Assembly (NCBI GenBank): GCA_030666075.1 | Contig: DAOUYN010000054.1 | Location: 1 to 6,421, forward strand | DNA length: 6,421 nucleotides | Reading direction: 5' to 3' | Source: Actinomycetes bacterium | GTDB lineage: Bacteria > Actinomycetota > Aquicultoria > CAJVYJ01 > JAUVQD01 | Part shown: positions 1 through 6,383 of the stretch, one piece after another | Layout of the letters: each line of letters opens with the position of its first letter | Numbering within the stretch: the stretch's first letter is position 1 | Translations under genes and position numbers: made by a program | The notes under the pieces: model-generated | What the model saw: only the letters and a program-made list of their open reading frames with translations | What the model was told of the DNA's origin: nothing | Databases searched by the model: none

Positions 1-209
1 GGGGCATGCCCGAGGATCAGCGGCCCCCAGGAGCCGACGTAATCTATGTATTCATTGCCGTCGACATCCATGATCTTCGAGCCTTTTCCACGGTGGATAT
101 AGATCGGGTCGCGGCCGACCGATTTGAAAGCGCGCACCGGGCTGTTGACTCCGCCCGGGATGAACTCTTTCGCTTGGTCAAAAAACTTTTTCGATTCCGT
201 GTGCTTCAT
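1..209 (-). CDS. hemL: Glutamate-1-semialdehyde 2,1-aminomutase, N-terminal part (runs off the left edge)
   Basis: HemL is the PLP-dependent enzyme that turns glutamate-1-semialdehyde, made by HemA, into 5-aminolevulinate, the last step of the C5 route; it is cytosolic. Only the first 69 codons are present. They show the diagnostic HemL N-terminus: [11 protein letters not shown] near residues 18-28, then [16 protein letters not shown] at about 48-63, followed by LILGHA. This stretch separates HemL from other class III aminotransferases. The catalytic PLP lysine would lie in the missing part. The start is set by a good Shine-Dalgarno (AGAGGAG) ending a few bases before the ATG at 209. The gene follows the tautomerase gene by 41 nt and is probably the next member of the same operon. 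Identity is secure; completeness cannot be judged. Confidence 0.95.
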   Translation of the reverse strand, partial: MKHTESKKFFDQAKEFIPGGVNSPVRAFKSVGRDPIYIHRGKGSKIMDVDGNEYIDYVGSWGPLILGHA

Positions 210-250
210 TGAACTCCTCTATATCAGTGCTGGCATCGGGGCTCCCGGCA

Positions 251-436
251 TTAGTGGTGGTCTTGGAGGTCTCCGGCGATGGCCCAATTGCTCCGGTCGT
301 GGTCGGAGAAGATGATGTGGACGTGCTCCGCTTCAGTCTTTCCTTCCTCGACAACGGCCTCGGTAATGCGCTTGGCCATAGCGGCCTTTTGCGCGCGCGT
401 GCGTCCTTCCCAGAGCTTGATCTCGATTACTGGCAT
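251..436 (-). CDS. 4-oxalocrotonate tautomerase-family small protein
   Basis: A 61-residue protein, the usual length for single-domain 4-OT tautomerases, which form small oligomers and use the N-terminal proline exposed after Met removal as general base. Seen here: Met-Pro start, a beta strand (VIEIKLWEGR), a helix to about residue 31, a second strand (HVHIIFSD) and the family's C-terminal region with NWAIAGD. Numbering from the proline, Pro1 and Arg11 of 4-OT are conserved, but the position of substrate-binding Arg39 is His, and Phe50 is Trp. The substrate may therefore differ from 4-oxalocrotonate. The start is supported by a very strong SD (AAGGAGG at 441-447). It sits between hemB and hemL, 76 nt after hemB. 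No role in tetrapyrrole synthesis is established for this family; the location may be incidental. Family call firm, function unknown. Confidence 0.88.
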   Translation of the reverse strand: MPVIEIKLWEGRTRAQKAAMAKRITEAVVEEGKTEAEHVHIIFSDHDRSNWAIAGDLQDHH

Positions 437-451
437 TGTTCCTCCTTCTAG

Positions 452-514
452 AGTTCCAGGGACACGTACCTAATTATTTTCTAAGGGATTAATTAGGTAC
501 GTGTCCCTGGAACT
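452..514. repeat. Perfect 25-bp inverted repeat with 13-nt loop (REP/MITE-like palindromic element)
   Basis: Positions 452-476 are the exact reverse complement of 490-514, separated by a 13-nt loop (477-489). The outer part reads AGTTCCAGGGACACGTACC and the inner end of each arm is TAATTA-like. From memory this resembles the family of palindromes (ends such as TTCCGGGGACAC) found at the ends of REP-associated Y1 (IS200-like) transposase genes in many bacteria; no search was run. No transposase ORF lies between the arms, so it looks like a solo or non-autonomous copy. It fills the hemB-tautomerase gap: the hemB stop codon TAG (513-515) takes its last two bases from the repeat, and the tautomerase SD begins 5 nt beyond the other end. 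As RNA it would form a very stable hairpin. It is not followed by a T-run on the minus strand, so it is unlikely to be an intrinsic terminator for the operon. Confidence 0.85.
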
Positions 515-1484
515 ATTTTAACCAGCGGGCGGCGTCTTTGGCGTGATACGTCAGGATAATATCAGCTCCCGCTCTCTTCATACTCATTAGGGCCTCCAGG
601 GCCACTTTTCGCTCGTCTATCCAACCTTTAGCCGCCGCCGCTTTGATCATCGAGTACTCGCCGCTGACGTTATACGCTGCCAAGGGGTAGTCGAACTCCG
701 CCCGAACGGCGGCGATGATATCCAAGTAAGAGAGAGCCGGCTTGACCATGATGATATCGGCGCCCTCTTCGATGTCCATGGCCGTTTCGCGCAGTGACTC
801 CATGGCGTTGGCCGGGTCCATCTGGTAAGAGTGGCGATCCCCGAAGCTCGGAGTCGATTCAGCCGCTTCGCGGAAAGGACCATAGAAACTGGAAGCATAC
901 TTGGCGGAATAGGCCATGATGGGGATATGGTCGAACTTCTCCGAGTCCAGCGCTGCCCGGATGGCGCCGACTCGGCCGTCCATCATGTCGGAGGGAGCAA
1001 TAATATCGGCTCCGGCTTCCGCCTGGGCCACACCGGCCCTAGCCAGAAACTCCAGAGTGATGTCATTTAGGACTTCGCCGTCGCGGATGATGCCGCAATG
1101 TCCATGATCTGTGTATTCACATAAGCACAGGTCGGTTACGACCAGTAATTCAGGGGCCAACTCTTTTATCTTACGGATAGCCAGCTGGACGATGCCTTCC
1201 TCGTGATAGGCCCCGGAAGCGATCTCATCTTTTGTCTCCGGGAGACCAAAGAGGATGACTGCCGGTATCCCCAAGCTTAGAATTTCTTCGATCTCAGCAT
1301 CCAACTTATCAAGTGAGAGCTGAAACTGTCCGGGCATCGAGGATATCTCTTTTTTAATATTCGTCCCGAACGTGATGAAGAGCGGATAGATAAAGTCCTT
1401 AACCGATAGCTCCGTCTCTCGGACTAACTCCCTCAGGGCCGGCGTCCGGCGCAGGCGGCGCGGCCTGTATGTGGGAAAGTACAT
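513..1484 (-). CDS. hemB: Delta-aminolevulinic acid dehydratase (porphobilinogen synthase)
   Basis: HemB condenses two 5-aminolevulinate molecules to porphobilinogen in the cytosol. The 323-residue length is standard. The N-terminal arm carries [12 protein letters not shown] (8-19). The zinc-type metal site is present as Cys120, Cys122 and Cys130 in [13 protein letters not shown], so this is a Zn-dependent form, not the Asp-rich Mg-only type. The two Schiff-base lysines are Lys195 (in [14 protein letters not shown]) and Lys248 (in [12 protein letters not shown]). The C-terminus, [12 protein letters not shown], is the normal family ending, so the protein is complete although its TAG stop overlaps the palindrome at 452-514. 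The start at 1484 has a GGGGTGA SD shortly upstream and follows the small membrane-protein gene by 17 nt, which implies co-transcription with hemA-hemC-cobA/hemD. Confidence 0.98.
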   Translation of the reverse strand: MYFPTYRPRRLRRTPALRELVRETELSVKDFIYPLFITFGTNIKKEISSMPGQFQLSLDKLDAEIEEILSLGIPAVILFGLPETKDEIASGAYHEEGIVQLAIRKIKELAPELLVVTDLCLCEYTDHGHCGIIRDGEVLNDITLEFLARAGVAQAEAGADIIAPSDMMDGRVGAIRAALDSEKFDHIPIMAYSAKYASSFYGPFREAAESTPSFGDRHSYQMDPANAMESLRETAMDIEEGADIIMVKPALSYLDIIAAVRAEFDYPLAAYNVSGEYSMIKAAAAKGWIDERKVALEALMSMKRAGADIILTYHAKDAARWLK

Positions 1485-1501
1485 TCAATCACCCCAAATA
1501 G

Positions 1502-1690
1502 TCATTCAACGAATTCCTGAATCTGTGCTTGTAGTTTATCGCCCGCTTCCCCCGCGTCAACTGTATGGTCGACTAAGCGGTGGAAGTCACGCCAGGCCAG
1601 CCAGAGAATGATAGTGACGGCGACAGGGAAGGCCAGGCCGACGAAAACTTGGAACCATCTTAGCAGAATTTCGATTCCCGATGGAGCCAT
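1502..1690 (-). CDS. Small single-pass membrane protein of unknown function in the heme operon
   Basis: A 62-residue protein that I do not recognise as a named family. Residues about 9-33 form one strongly hydrophobic segment (LLRWFQVFVGLAFPVAVTII then LWLAW) long enough to span the membrane. It is followed by a charged, probably helical tail (RDFHRLVDHTVDAGEAGDKL, ending QIQEFVE). There is no signal-peptidase or lipoprotein motif. The gene is well supported despite its size: a near-perfect SD (AAGGAGGG) sits at proper spacing before the ATG at 1690, and it fits between cobA-hemD and hemB with gaps of 15 and 17 nt, leaving no room for another reading. Position suggests a role linked to tetrapyrrole synthesis, for example anchoring pathway enzymes at the membrane, but this is only inference from location. 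Confidence 0.8.
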   Translation of the reverse strand: MAPSGIEILLRWFQVFVGLAFPVAVTIILWLAWRDFHRLVDHTVDAGEAGDKLQAQIQEFVE

Positions 1691-1705
1691 TGCCGACCCT
1701 CCTTC

Positions 1706-3292
1706 TCATCCCTTGTCGCTATCCTCAAGCGCTTCGTTGACGGCGTCGGCGATTATCGCCTCGACCAAGGCCGGGATGGTCGCCTCGGTGGGCATCACAT
1801 CTGCTGGCATTCCGAACCGTTCTGCCGTCTTGGCCGCCACCGGACCGATGATGGCCGTCTTGGCCCGCCCCAGCAGCCGCGCACCGGCGCCGACCTCAAA
1901 GCCGCCGGCAACGAGGCGGATCAGAAAGTTCTTCACCGTCGAACCGCTGGTGAAGGTGATATAGTCGATCTCGTCCGCGTCCAATGCTTCTACCAGCGGC
2001 GCCGCCGGCGTCTCGGCCGGCGCATTCTTATACAGCGGCGCCACCGTGACCCGCGCTCCCAGCTCTCGCAAGCTATTAGGCAATATCTCCCGGCCTTCCT
2101 CGGCTCGGGGGATCAGGATGTTCTTTCCCTTGATGCCCATCTGACCCAACTCCGATAAGAGTCCCTCGACCCGGAAGTCTTTGGGGACTAGGTCCGCCCG
2201 CAGGTTTTCCATAGCCATCGCCGCCGCCGTCGAGGTCCCTACGGCCGCCAGCTTCGATGAGCCCAGGGTCCGCACATCCAGCTCTAGGTCTTGCAGGCGC
2301 CTGACTAAAAACCTGACAGCGTTAGCGCTGGTCAGGATCGTCCAGTCGAAGGCCGCCGGGTCCGCTTGAAGAGTCGCGATCGCTGCGTCAAAGATCGTGT
2401 AATCGTCGACGGGGCGGATCGTCAGGGTGGGAAAATCGATGACATCGGCGCCGGCCGCCATCAGGGCTTCGCTTAAGGCGCCGGCTTGGCCGGCGGCCCG
2501 GGTGATCACAACGCGCCGTCCGAAGAGCGGCTTTTTCTCAAACCACTTCAGCTTGTCTCTGAGCGTCACGACCTGCCCGACGACTATCACACCGGGCGGA
2601 TGCAGGTCGGCAGCCTTGATTTTGTCGGCGATGTCCGCCAGCGTTCCGGTGATGCACTCCTGGTCAGTGGTCGTCCCCCAGCGGATAACAGCCGCCGGTG
2701 TGTCGGGAGCGCGTCCGTGGGCTCTCAGCTTCTCGGTGATCTCCGGCAGGCTGGTGACGCCCATCAGGAAAACCAGGGTGCCGCCGCCTTGGCCCAGCAG
2801 GTCCCAGAGTATCTCCGGTCCCTCGTCGGCATGCCGTTGGCGTCCGGTGATGAAAGAGACGTCGGCCGCCAGACCGCGGTGGGTGACCGGGATCCCGGCG
2901 TACGCCGGGACGGCGGAAGCTGAACTCACACCCGGTACGACCTCGAAGTCGATGCCGGCTTCGGCCAGAGTCAGAGCCTCTTCGCCGCCGCGCCCGAAGA
3001 TGAAGACATCCCCGCCCTTGAGCCGCGCGACGATGTTTCCTTGCCCCGCCTCTTCGATCAGGAGGGTGTTAATGGACTCTTGTTCGACCGTGTGTTTGTC
3101 GCTCTTCTTGCCAACATAGACGCGACGAGCGTCAGGTCCCCCGTGCGCTAATAGGCGGGGGTTGGCTAGATAGTCATAGATGATGACGTCGGCTTCTTCC
3201 AGACAGCGGCGTCCTTTGACGGTGATGAGTTCGGGGTCGCCGGGACCGGCCCCGATCAGATAGACTTTGCCGCGCTCAGACGCCGAAGCCAT
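1706..3292 (-). CDS. cobA-hemD: Fused uroporphyrinogen-III C-methyltransferase / uroporphyrinogen-III synthase
   Basis: A two-domain enzyme at the branch point. The N-terminal domain (about 8-245) is the SAM-dependent methyltransferase making precorrin-2 from uroporphyrinogen III: YLIGAGPGDPELIT (11-24), RLKGGDVFIFGRGGEE (90-105), PGVSSASAVPAYAGIPVTHRG (120-140) and MGV (177-179). The C-terminal domain (about 255-520) is uroporphyrinogen-III synthase, which cyclises hydroxymethylbilane: RRVVITRAAGQA start, TSANAVRF (321-328), IPRAEEGRE (394-402) and FTSGSTVKNF (447-456). The fusion is known in clostridia and delta-proteobacteria. I place the start at 3292 (MASASERGKVYL, 528 residues) because GAGG lies 6-8 nt upstream. 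An in-frame ATG at 3334 would add 14 atypical residues with no SD and a deeper overlap. With the chosen start it overlaps hemC by 17 nt, consistent with translational coupling. Confidence 0.96.
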   Translation of the reverse strand: MASASERGKVYLIGAGPGDPELITVKGRRCLEEADVIIYDYLANPRLLAHGGPDARRVYVGKKSDKHTVEQESINTLLIEEAGQGNIVARLKGGDVFIFGRGGEEALTLAEAGIDFEVVPGVSSASAVPAYAGIPVTHRGLAADVSFITGRQRHADEGPEILWDLLGQGGGTLVFLMGVTSLPEITEKLRAHGRAPDTPAAVIRWGTTTDQECITGTLADIADKIKAADLHPPGVIVVGQVVTLRDKLKWFEKKPLFGRRVVITRAAGQAGALSEALMAAGADVIDFPTLTIRPVDDYTIFDAAIATLQADPAAFDWTILTSANAVRFLVRRLQDLELDVRTLGSSKLAAVGTSTAAAMAMENLRADLVPKDFRVEGLLSELGQMGIKGKNILIPRAEEGREILPNSLRELGARVTVAPLYKNAPAETPAAPLVEALDADEIDYITFTSGSTVKNFLIRLVAGGFEVGAGARLLGRAKTAIIGPVAAKTAERFGMPADVMPTEATIPALVEAIIADAVNEALEDSDKG

Positions 3293-4229
3293 TATCGGCC
3301 TCGACTTCGGCGCGGATCTCAGCCAGCACTTCATTGGCGCCGGCGTCCGCTAAGGTCTCAGCCAGGTCCCGCCCGAGTGCTGCCGCATCTTCAGGCCGCC
3401 CGGCCACTTCGTTTTTGTATACCCTGGTCCCATCGAGAGAGGCGACGATACCGGACAAGCGCAACTCGCCGTCTTGTATCTTGCCGATAGCCCCGATGGG
3501 TACCTGGCAACCGCCTTCAAGCGTAGCCATCAGCGCCCGTTCGGCGGTGATGGCGGCGAAGGTATCGGGGTCCGAAAGGGCCGAAACATAGCCGATCGTC
3601 CTGGCGTCGTTTTCCCGCACTTCGATACCGATACTTCCCTGACCGACAGCCGAGATCATCACTTCTGAAGGGATGCGCTCGGTGATCCGGTCGCCATATC
3701 CAAGCCGGTCTATGCCGGCGGCCGCCAGTATCATGGCGTCGAACTCGCCGTCAGCCATTTTATTCAGTCTTGTATCCAGATTTCCCCGGACATCGGCCAT
3801 CTTGAAGTCGGGTCGAAACGCCATCAGTTGGGCTTGGCGGCGCAGGCTGCTCGTGCCGATGACGGCATTTTCCGGCAGATCGGCTAGGGACTTGCCGTCA
3901 CCTGAGATCAGAACATCGCGATGGTCGGCGCGGACGGTCATGGCCTTGATAACCAGGCCGTCCGGCAATACGGTGGGGACGTCCTTCATGCTATGGACCG
4001 CCAGATCGATCTCCCCGTTCTCCAGGGCCGTTTCGATTTCTTTGACAAACAGGCCCTTGTCCCCGATGCGCGAGAGCGGGGAGTCGAGTATCTTGTCGCC
4101 TTTGGTCTTGATGCGTTTTATCTCGATATCGAGGTCGAATTTGGCCCGGAGCTCGGCGGCGATATGGTTAGTCTGCCACATCGCCAATTTGCTGCCACGG
4201 CTGCCGATCACTAGTTTTTCTTTTGTCAT
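3276..4229 (-). CDS. hemC: Hydroxymethylbilane synthase (porphobilinogen deaminase)
   Basis: HemC joins four porphobilinogens into linear hydroxymethylbilane, the substrate of the HemD domain encoded next. The 317-residue protein has all expected landmarks: IGSRGSKLAMWQTN (8-21), KGDKI and DKGLFVKEIE (43-66), HSMKDVP with the catalytic Asp83, GTSSLRRQAQ (125-134) and DVRGNLDTRL (146-155), whose arginines bind the growing chain, and EGGCQVPIGA. Cys241 in the last motif carries the dipyrromethane cofactor. The start ATG at 4229 overlaps the hemA TGA in an ATGA arrangement with only a weak GGG-type SD, so translation is probably coupled to hemA. The C-terminal tail (EIRAEVEADNGFGV) covers the start region of cobA-hemD in another frame. 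Complete and ordinary. Confidence 0.98.
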   Translation of the reverse strand: MTKEKLVIGSRGSKLAMWQTNHIAAELRAKFDLDIEIKRIKTKGDKILDSPLSRIGDKGLFVKEIETALENGEIDLAVHSMKDVPTVLPDGLVIKAMTVRADHRDVLISGDGKSLADLPENAVIGTSSLRRQAQLMAFRPDFKMADVRGNLDTRLNKMADGEFDAMILAAAGIDRLGYGDRITERIPSEVMISAVGQGSIGIEVRENDARTIGYVSALSDPDTFAAITAERALMATLEGGCQVPIGAIGKIQDGELRLSGIVASLDGTRVYKNEVAGRPEDAAALGRDLAETLADAGANEVLAEIRAEVEADNGFGV

Positions 4230-5575
4230 CTACCCGTCCCGTATTCGTTTTTGACCGGACTCATATTTTTCACTTGCTCAGGGGCCTTTTGCTTTGGAGG
4301 GCTCTCCTCATCCTCATCGAGAGCGAAGAGGTGACGCAGAGAATCGACGTATAGATAGCCCTCTTTGTGGCCGGCGGACTGTTTAAGCCGGATCATCGGC
4401 TCATGGAGCAACTTATTGATGATACCGCTGGTCACGGTATTGACCGCGTTCAGTTCTTCCGCTGAAAGCTCGCCCAGCTTGGTGCCGACTCGTTCCAGCT
4501 CGGCCCGGCGGATCTGCTCGGCGACCCTTCTGAGGTCGGCGATGGTCGGGATGACCTCAAGGGAACTGACCCAGGACAGGAACTCCTGGAGTTCCTGCTT
4601 GATGATGGTCTCGGCCTCTTTGGCCTCGCGGGTCCGTTCTTCAATATTCGAGTCGACCACGGACTGCAGGTCATCGATGTCATAAAGGTAGACGTTCTCG
4701 ACATTGTTGACATCCGCTTCTATATCTCGCGGTACCGCGATATCTATAAGGAAGATCGGCCGGCCCCGGCGCTTCGCCATCACTTTCTTCATGGCGTCTT
4801 TGCGGATGACCGTATGAGGCGCCCCGGTCGAGCTGATGACGATATCGGCCGCGGCCATCTCATCGGTGAAGTCGTCGAATTTGACCGCTTTGCCGTTAAA
4901 TGTCTTGGCCATCTCCACCGCTTTATCGTAATTGCGGTTAGTGATAAGGACGTTTTCCACCCCGTTGCCTTGCAGGTGTTTGGCGGTCAGCTCGCTCATC
5001 TTGCCCGCGCCGACCAACATGACCGACTTTCCACTCAGATCCGAGAAGACCTTCTTGGCCAACTGAACGGCGGCGTAACTGATAGAGACCGCGTTCTCGC
5101 CGATATCGGTTTCGGTCCGGACGCGTTTGCCGACAGCAAAGGCCTGGCGGAAGAGGCGGTTGAAGATCAGGTTCGTCGTTTGGACCTCGAAGGCGTGGCT
5201 GTAAGCTTCTTTGGTCTGTCCAAGTATCTGCGCCTCTCCAACTATCATGGAGTCGAGGCTGGAGACGACTCGAAAGAGATGGTTTATGGCCCCTAGCGAA
5301 TCGTGCTGATATAGATAGTCAGTGATATCGCAGTCATTGGCTTCGTGGCAGCTGTTAAGAAACTTGGCGATATCGCCTTGGCCGCCTTCGATATCCGAGG
5401 CGACCGTGTAGACTTCAGTTCGATTACAAGTCGAGAGGATGATGGCTTCGTTTGTATGAGGATAAGAGGTCAGCGAAGTAAGTGCCTCGCCTAATGTGTG
5501 TTCCGGGAACGTCAGCGCTTCGCGAACCTCGACCGGCGCTGTCTTATGGCTTAACCCTGAAACTAGGATATGCAT
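4226..5575 (-). CDS. hemA: Glutamyl-tRNA reductase
   Basis: HemA reduces glutamyl-tRNA(Glu) with NADPH to glutamate-1-semialdehyde, the first committed and usually the regulated step of the C5 pathway. Seen in the 449-residue protein: GLSHKTAPVEVRE (7-19); ILSTCNRTEVY with the catalytic nucleophile Cys50; SLDSMIVGEAQILGQTKEAY (106-125), part of the tRNA/substrate domain; the NADPH-binding loop VGAGKMSE (188-195) with ITNRN after it; ISSTGAP (247-253); IDIAVPRDI (277-285); and a C-terminal dimerisation helix region with LRRVAEQIRRAELER. The last 30 residues (EDEESPPKQK onward) are charged, proline-containing and probably disordered. The start at 5575 matches the family N-terminus and has GGTGA about 8 nt upstream. 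It heads the compact hemA-hemC-cobA/hemD block and is preceded by a terminator only 34 nt away, pointing to control by attenuation or read-through. Confidence 0.98.
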   Translation of the reverse strand: MHILVSGLSHKTAPVEVREALTFPEHTLGEALTSLTSYPHTNEAIILSTCNRTEVYTVASDIEGGQGDIAKFLNSCHEANDCDITDYLYQHDSLGAINHLFRVVSSLDSMIVGEAQILGQTKEAYSHAFEVQTTNLIFNRLFRQAFAVGKRVRTETDIGENAVSISYAAVQLAKKVFSDLSGKSVMLVGAGKMSELTAKHLQGNGVENVLITNRNYDKAVEMAKTFNGKAVKFDDFTDEMAAADIVISSTGAPHTVIRKDAMKKVMAKRRGRPIFLIDIAVPRDIEADVNNVENVYLYDIDDLQSVVDSNIEERTREAKEAETIIKQELQEFLSWVSSLEVIPTIADLRRVAEQIRRAELERVGTKLGELSAEELNAVNTVTSGIINKLLHEPMIRLKQSAGHKEGYLYVDSLRHLFALDEDEESPPKQKAPEQVKNMSPVKNEYGTGR

Positions 5576-5747
5576 CTAAACTATCACCGCTCTCGCGTGC
5601 CCCGCTCGTAAAAAAATGCCCCTACCGGCTATCTGTAACAAAGCCTGCGCAGGGGGTACGAATGACTCTAAAGCACATAGCCCTACTTGCCTGAACGTGC
5701 TCACAAGCCTACCATGCTTCGAGGTCACCGGCAACCTAAAGGGCCCG
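5576..5747 (-). promoter_or_regulatory. hemA leader region with possible attenuator
   Basis: This 172-nt gap is the longest non-coding stretch in an otherwise packed cluster. Reading the minus strand, it holds in order: a weak promoter-like pair (TTGCCG at 5734-5729, 17-nt spacer, TAGGCT at 5711-5706); a small hairpin pairing 5697-5702 with 5671-5676; the segment GTAGGG (5686-5681) inside that hairpin's loop; the terminator hairpin; and the hemA SD. GTAGGG repeats the terminator's 3' arm and can pair with the 5' arm (CCCTGC, 5654-5649), so an antiterminator conformation is possible. I see no B12 box, T-box motif or other riboswitch signature I recognise. The regulatory reading is inference; simple termination of the upstream gene is the main alternative. 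Confidence 0.45.
5610..5655 (-). terminator. Intrinsic terminator between the precorrin-2 dehydrogenase gene and hemA
   Basis: On the minus strand CCCCTGC (5655-5649) pairs with GGTAGGGG (5626-5619), including one G-U pair, and GGCT (5645-5642) pairs with AGCC (5630-5627). C5647-G5626 joins the two blocks, with single-base bulges at 5648 and 5646. This gives about 12 bp around an 11-nt loop. Two bases (CA) and then seven T residues (5616-5610) follow, the classic Rho-independent layout. The hemA ATG lies only 34 nt downstream, too close for a separate full promoter and leader, so hemA expression probably has to pass this site. Confidence 0.8.
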
Positions 5748-6383
5748 TTAAAGCGCATACTCGGCCACCAGGTTTTCGACGTCTATTTCTTCGCCGCCAC
5801 TGAGCCGTTCCAGTACGTTGGAGGCAAAGAGGCGCTCATACGCTTGATCGCGTCGGTCCGGCTCTATCATGCTCTCCCGCACGCGGCGGCGAAAAGCCCC
5901 GATAAGCTCAACGTAGTCGCCGTAGATCGGGCCGAATTCCCGGCCGAGGCCGTCGCGGACATGGGCGGCGAACGCCGGGCTGGCGCCGCCGGTCGAGACA
6001 GCGAAGGTCAACCGTCCCCGTTTTAGGACCGCCGGCACAAAGAAATCGCACAACTGCGGTTCGTCAACGACGTTGGCCAAGGTGCCGGTGCGCCTCGCGG
6101 CTTCATAGACCAGCTTATTTGTGTCTTTGTCATCAGTAGCGGCAACGACCAGTGTCATGTCATGGAGGTCGGCCTCGGCGAAGCGTCCCGCTCTCCAGTT
6201 CACCTGGTCGGAATCAGCTTTCTTCCGGAGCGTTTGTGTCAATTCAGGCGCTACGACCGTCACTTTCGCTCCGGCAGCGCACAGCGCTTCTGCTTTTCGC
6301 TCCGCCACCCGGCCGCCGCCCACTACGAGGCAGTTGTTATCAGCCAGGTTCAGAAAGATCGGAAACTGTTTTGTCTCAGACAT
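5748..6383 (-). CDS. sirC: Precorrin-2 dehydrogenase / sirohydrochlorin ferrochelatase family protein
   Basis: Siroheme-branch enzyme of the SirC/Met8p/CysG N-terminal family: it oxidises precorrin-2 to sirohydrochlorin with NAD+, and many members also insert iron to give siroheme. The 211-residue protein starts with FPIFLNLADNNCLVVGGG, typical of the family, with the Rossmann NAD loop VVGGGRVAERKAE (20-32). It continues with VVAPELT (43-49) and VVAATDD (79-85). NVVDEPQLCDFFVPA (104-118) contains Asp107, at the place of the catalytic Asp of CysG and Met8p. STGGASPAFA (130-139) is the CysG-type loop. A helical C-terminal domain follows. There is no CobA-type methyltransferase domain; that activity is encoded downstream in cobA-hemD. 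The ATG at 6383 lies behind an AT-rich stretch (TAAATATATAAAT) and the nearest SD-like GGGA is rather far upstream, so initiation may be weak. Whether it chelates iron cannot be decided from sequence. The symbol is by family. Confidence 0.93.
   Translation of the reverse strand: MSETKQFPIFLNLADNNCLVVGGGRVAERKAEALCAAGAKVTVVAPELTQTLRKKADSDQVNWRAGRFAEADLHDMTLVVAATDDKDTNKLVYEAARRTGTLANVVDEPQLCDFFVPAVLKRGRLTFAVSTGGASPAFAAHVRDGLGREFGPIYGDYVELIGAFRRRVRESMIEPDRRDQAYERLFASNVLERLSGGEEIDVENLVAEYAL

Noticed and set aside
452..514. Inverted repeat considered as a Rho-independent terminator after hemB
   Set aside because: On the minus strand the hairpin is followed by CTAGAAGGAGG, with no T-run. Transcription probably continues into the tautomerase gene and hemL.
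2893..2910. Perfect 18-bp palindrome TCCCGGCGTACGCCGGGA, overlapped by another palindrome CCGGGATCCCGG at 2887-2898
   Set aside because: It encodes the conserved CobA motif VPAYAGIP, so protein constraint plus GC-rich codon choice explains it. The resemblance to REP-like palindromes is probably coincidental.
2427..3119. Long plus-strand open frame (230 codons) opposite cobA-hemD
   Set aside because: It lies entirely antisense to a well-supported gene, is rich in Ser/Arg/Pro as expected of a shadow frame in GC-rich DNA, and has no recognisable domain.
4814..5296. Plus-strand open frame of 160 codons opposite hemA
   Set aside because: Antisense to conserved hemA coding sequence; no recognisable protein features or convincing start context.
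5576..5747. Cobalamin riboswitch or T-box in the hemA leader
   Set aside because: No B12-box-like AGCCAGGAGACCTGCC sequence and no T-box TGG-containing antiterminator motif could be found by eye; only a generic terminator/antiterminator layout is supported.
5576..5758. Minus-strand 60-codon frame between the dehydrogenase gene and hemA
   Set aside because: It overlaps the end of the dehydrogenase gene, runs straight through the terminator hairpin and T-run, has no SD, and its translation looks random. The region is better read as non-coding leader.
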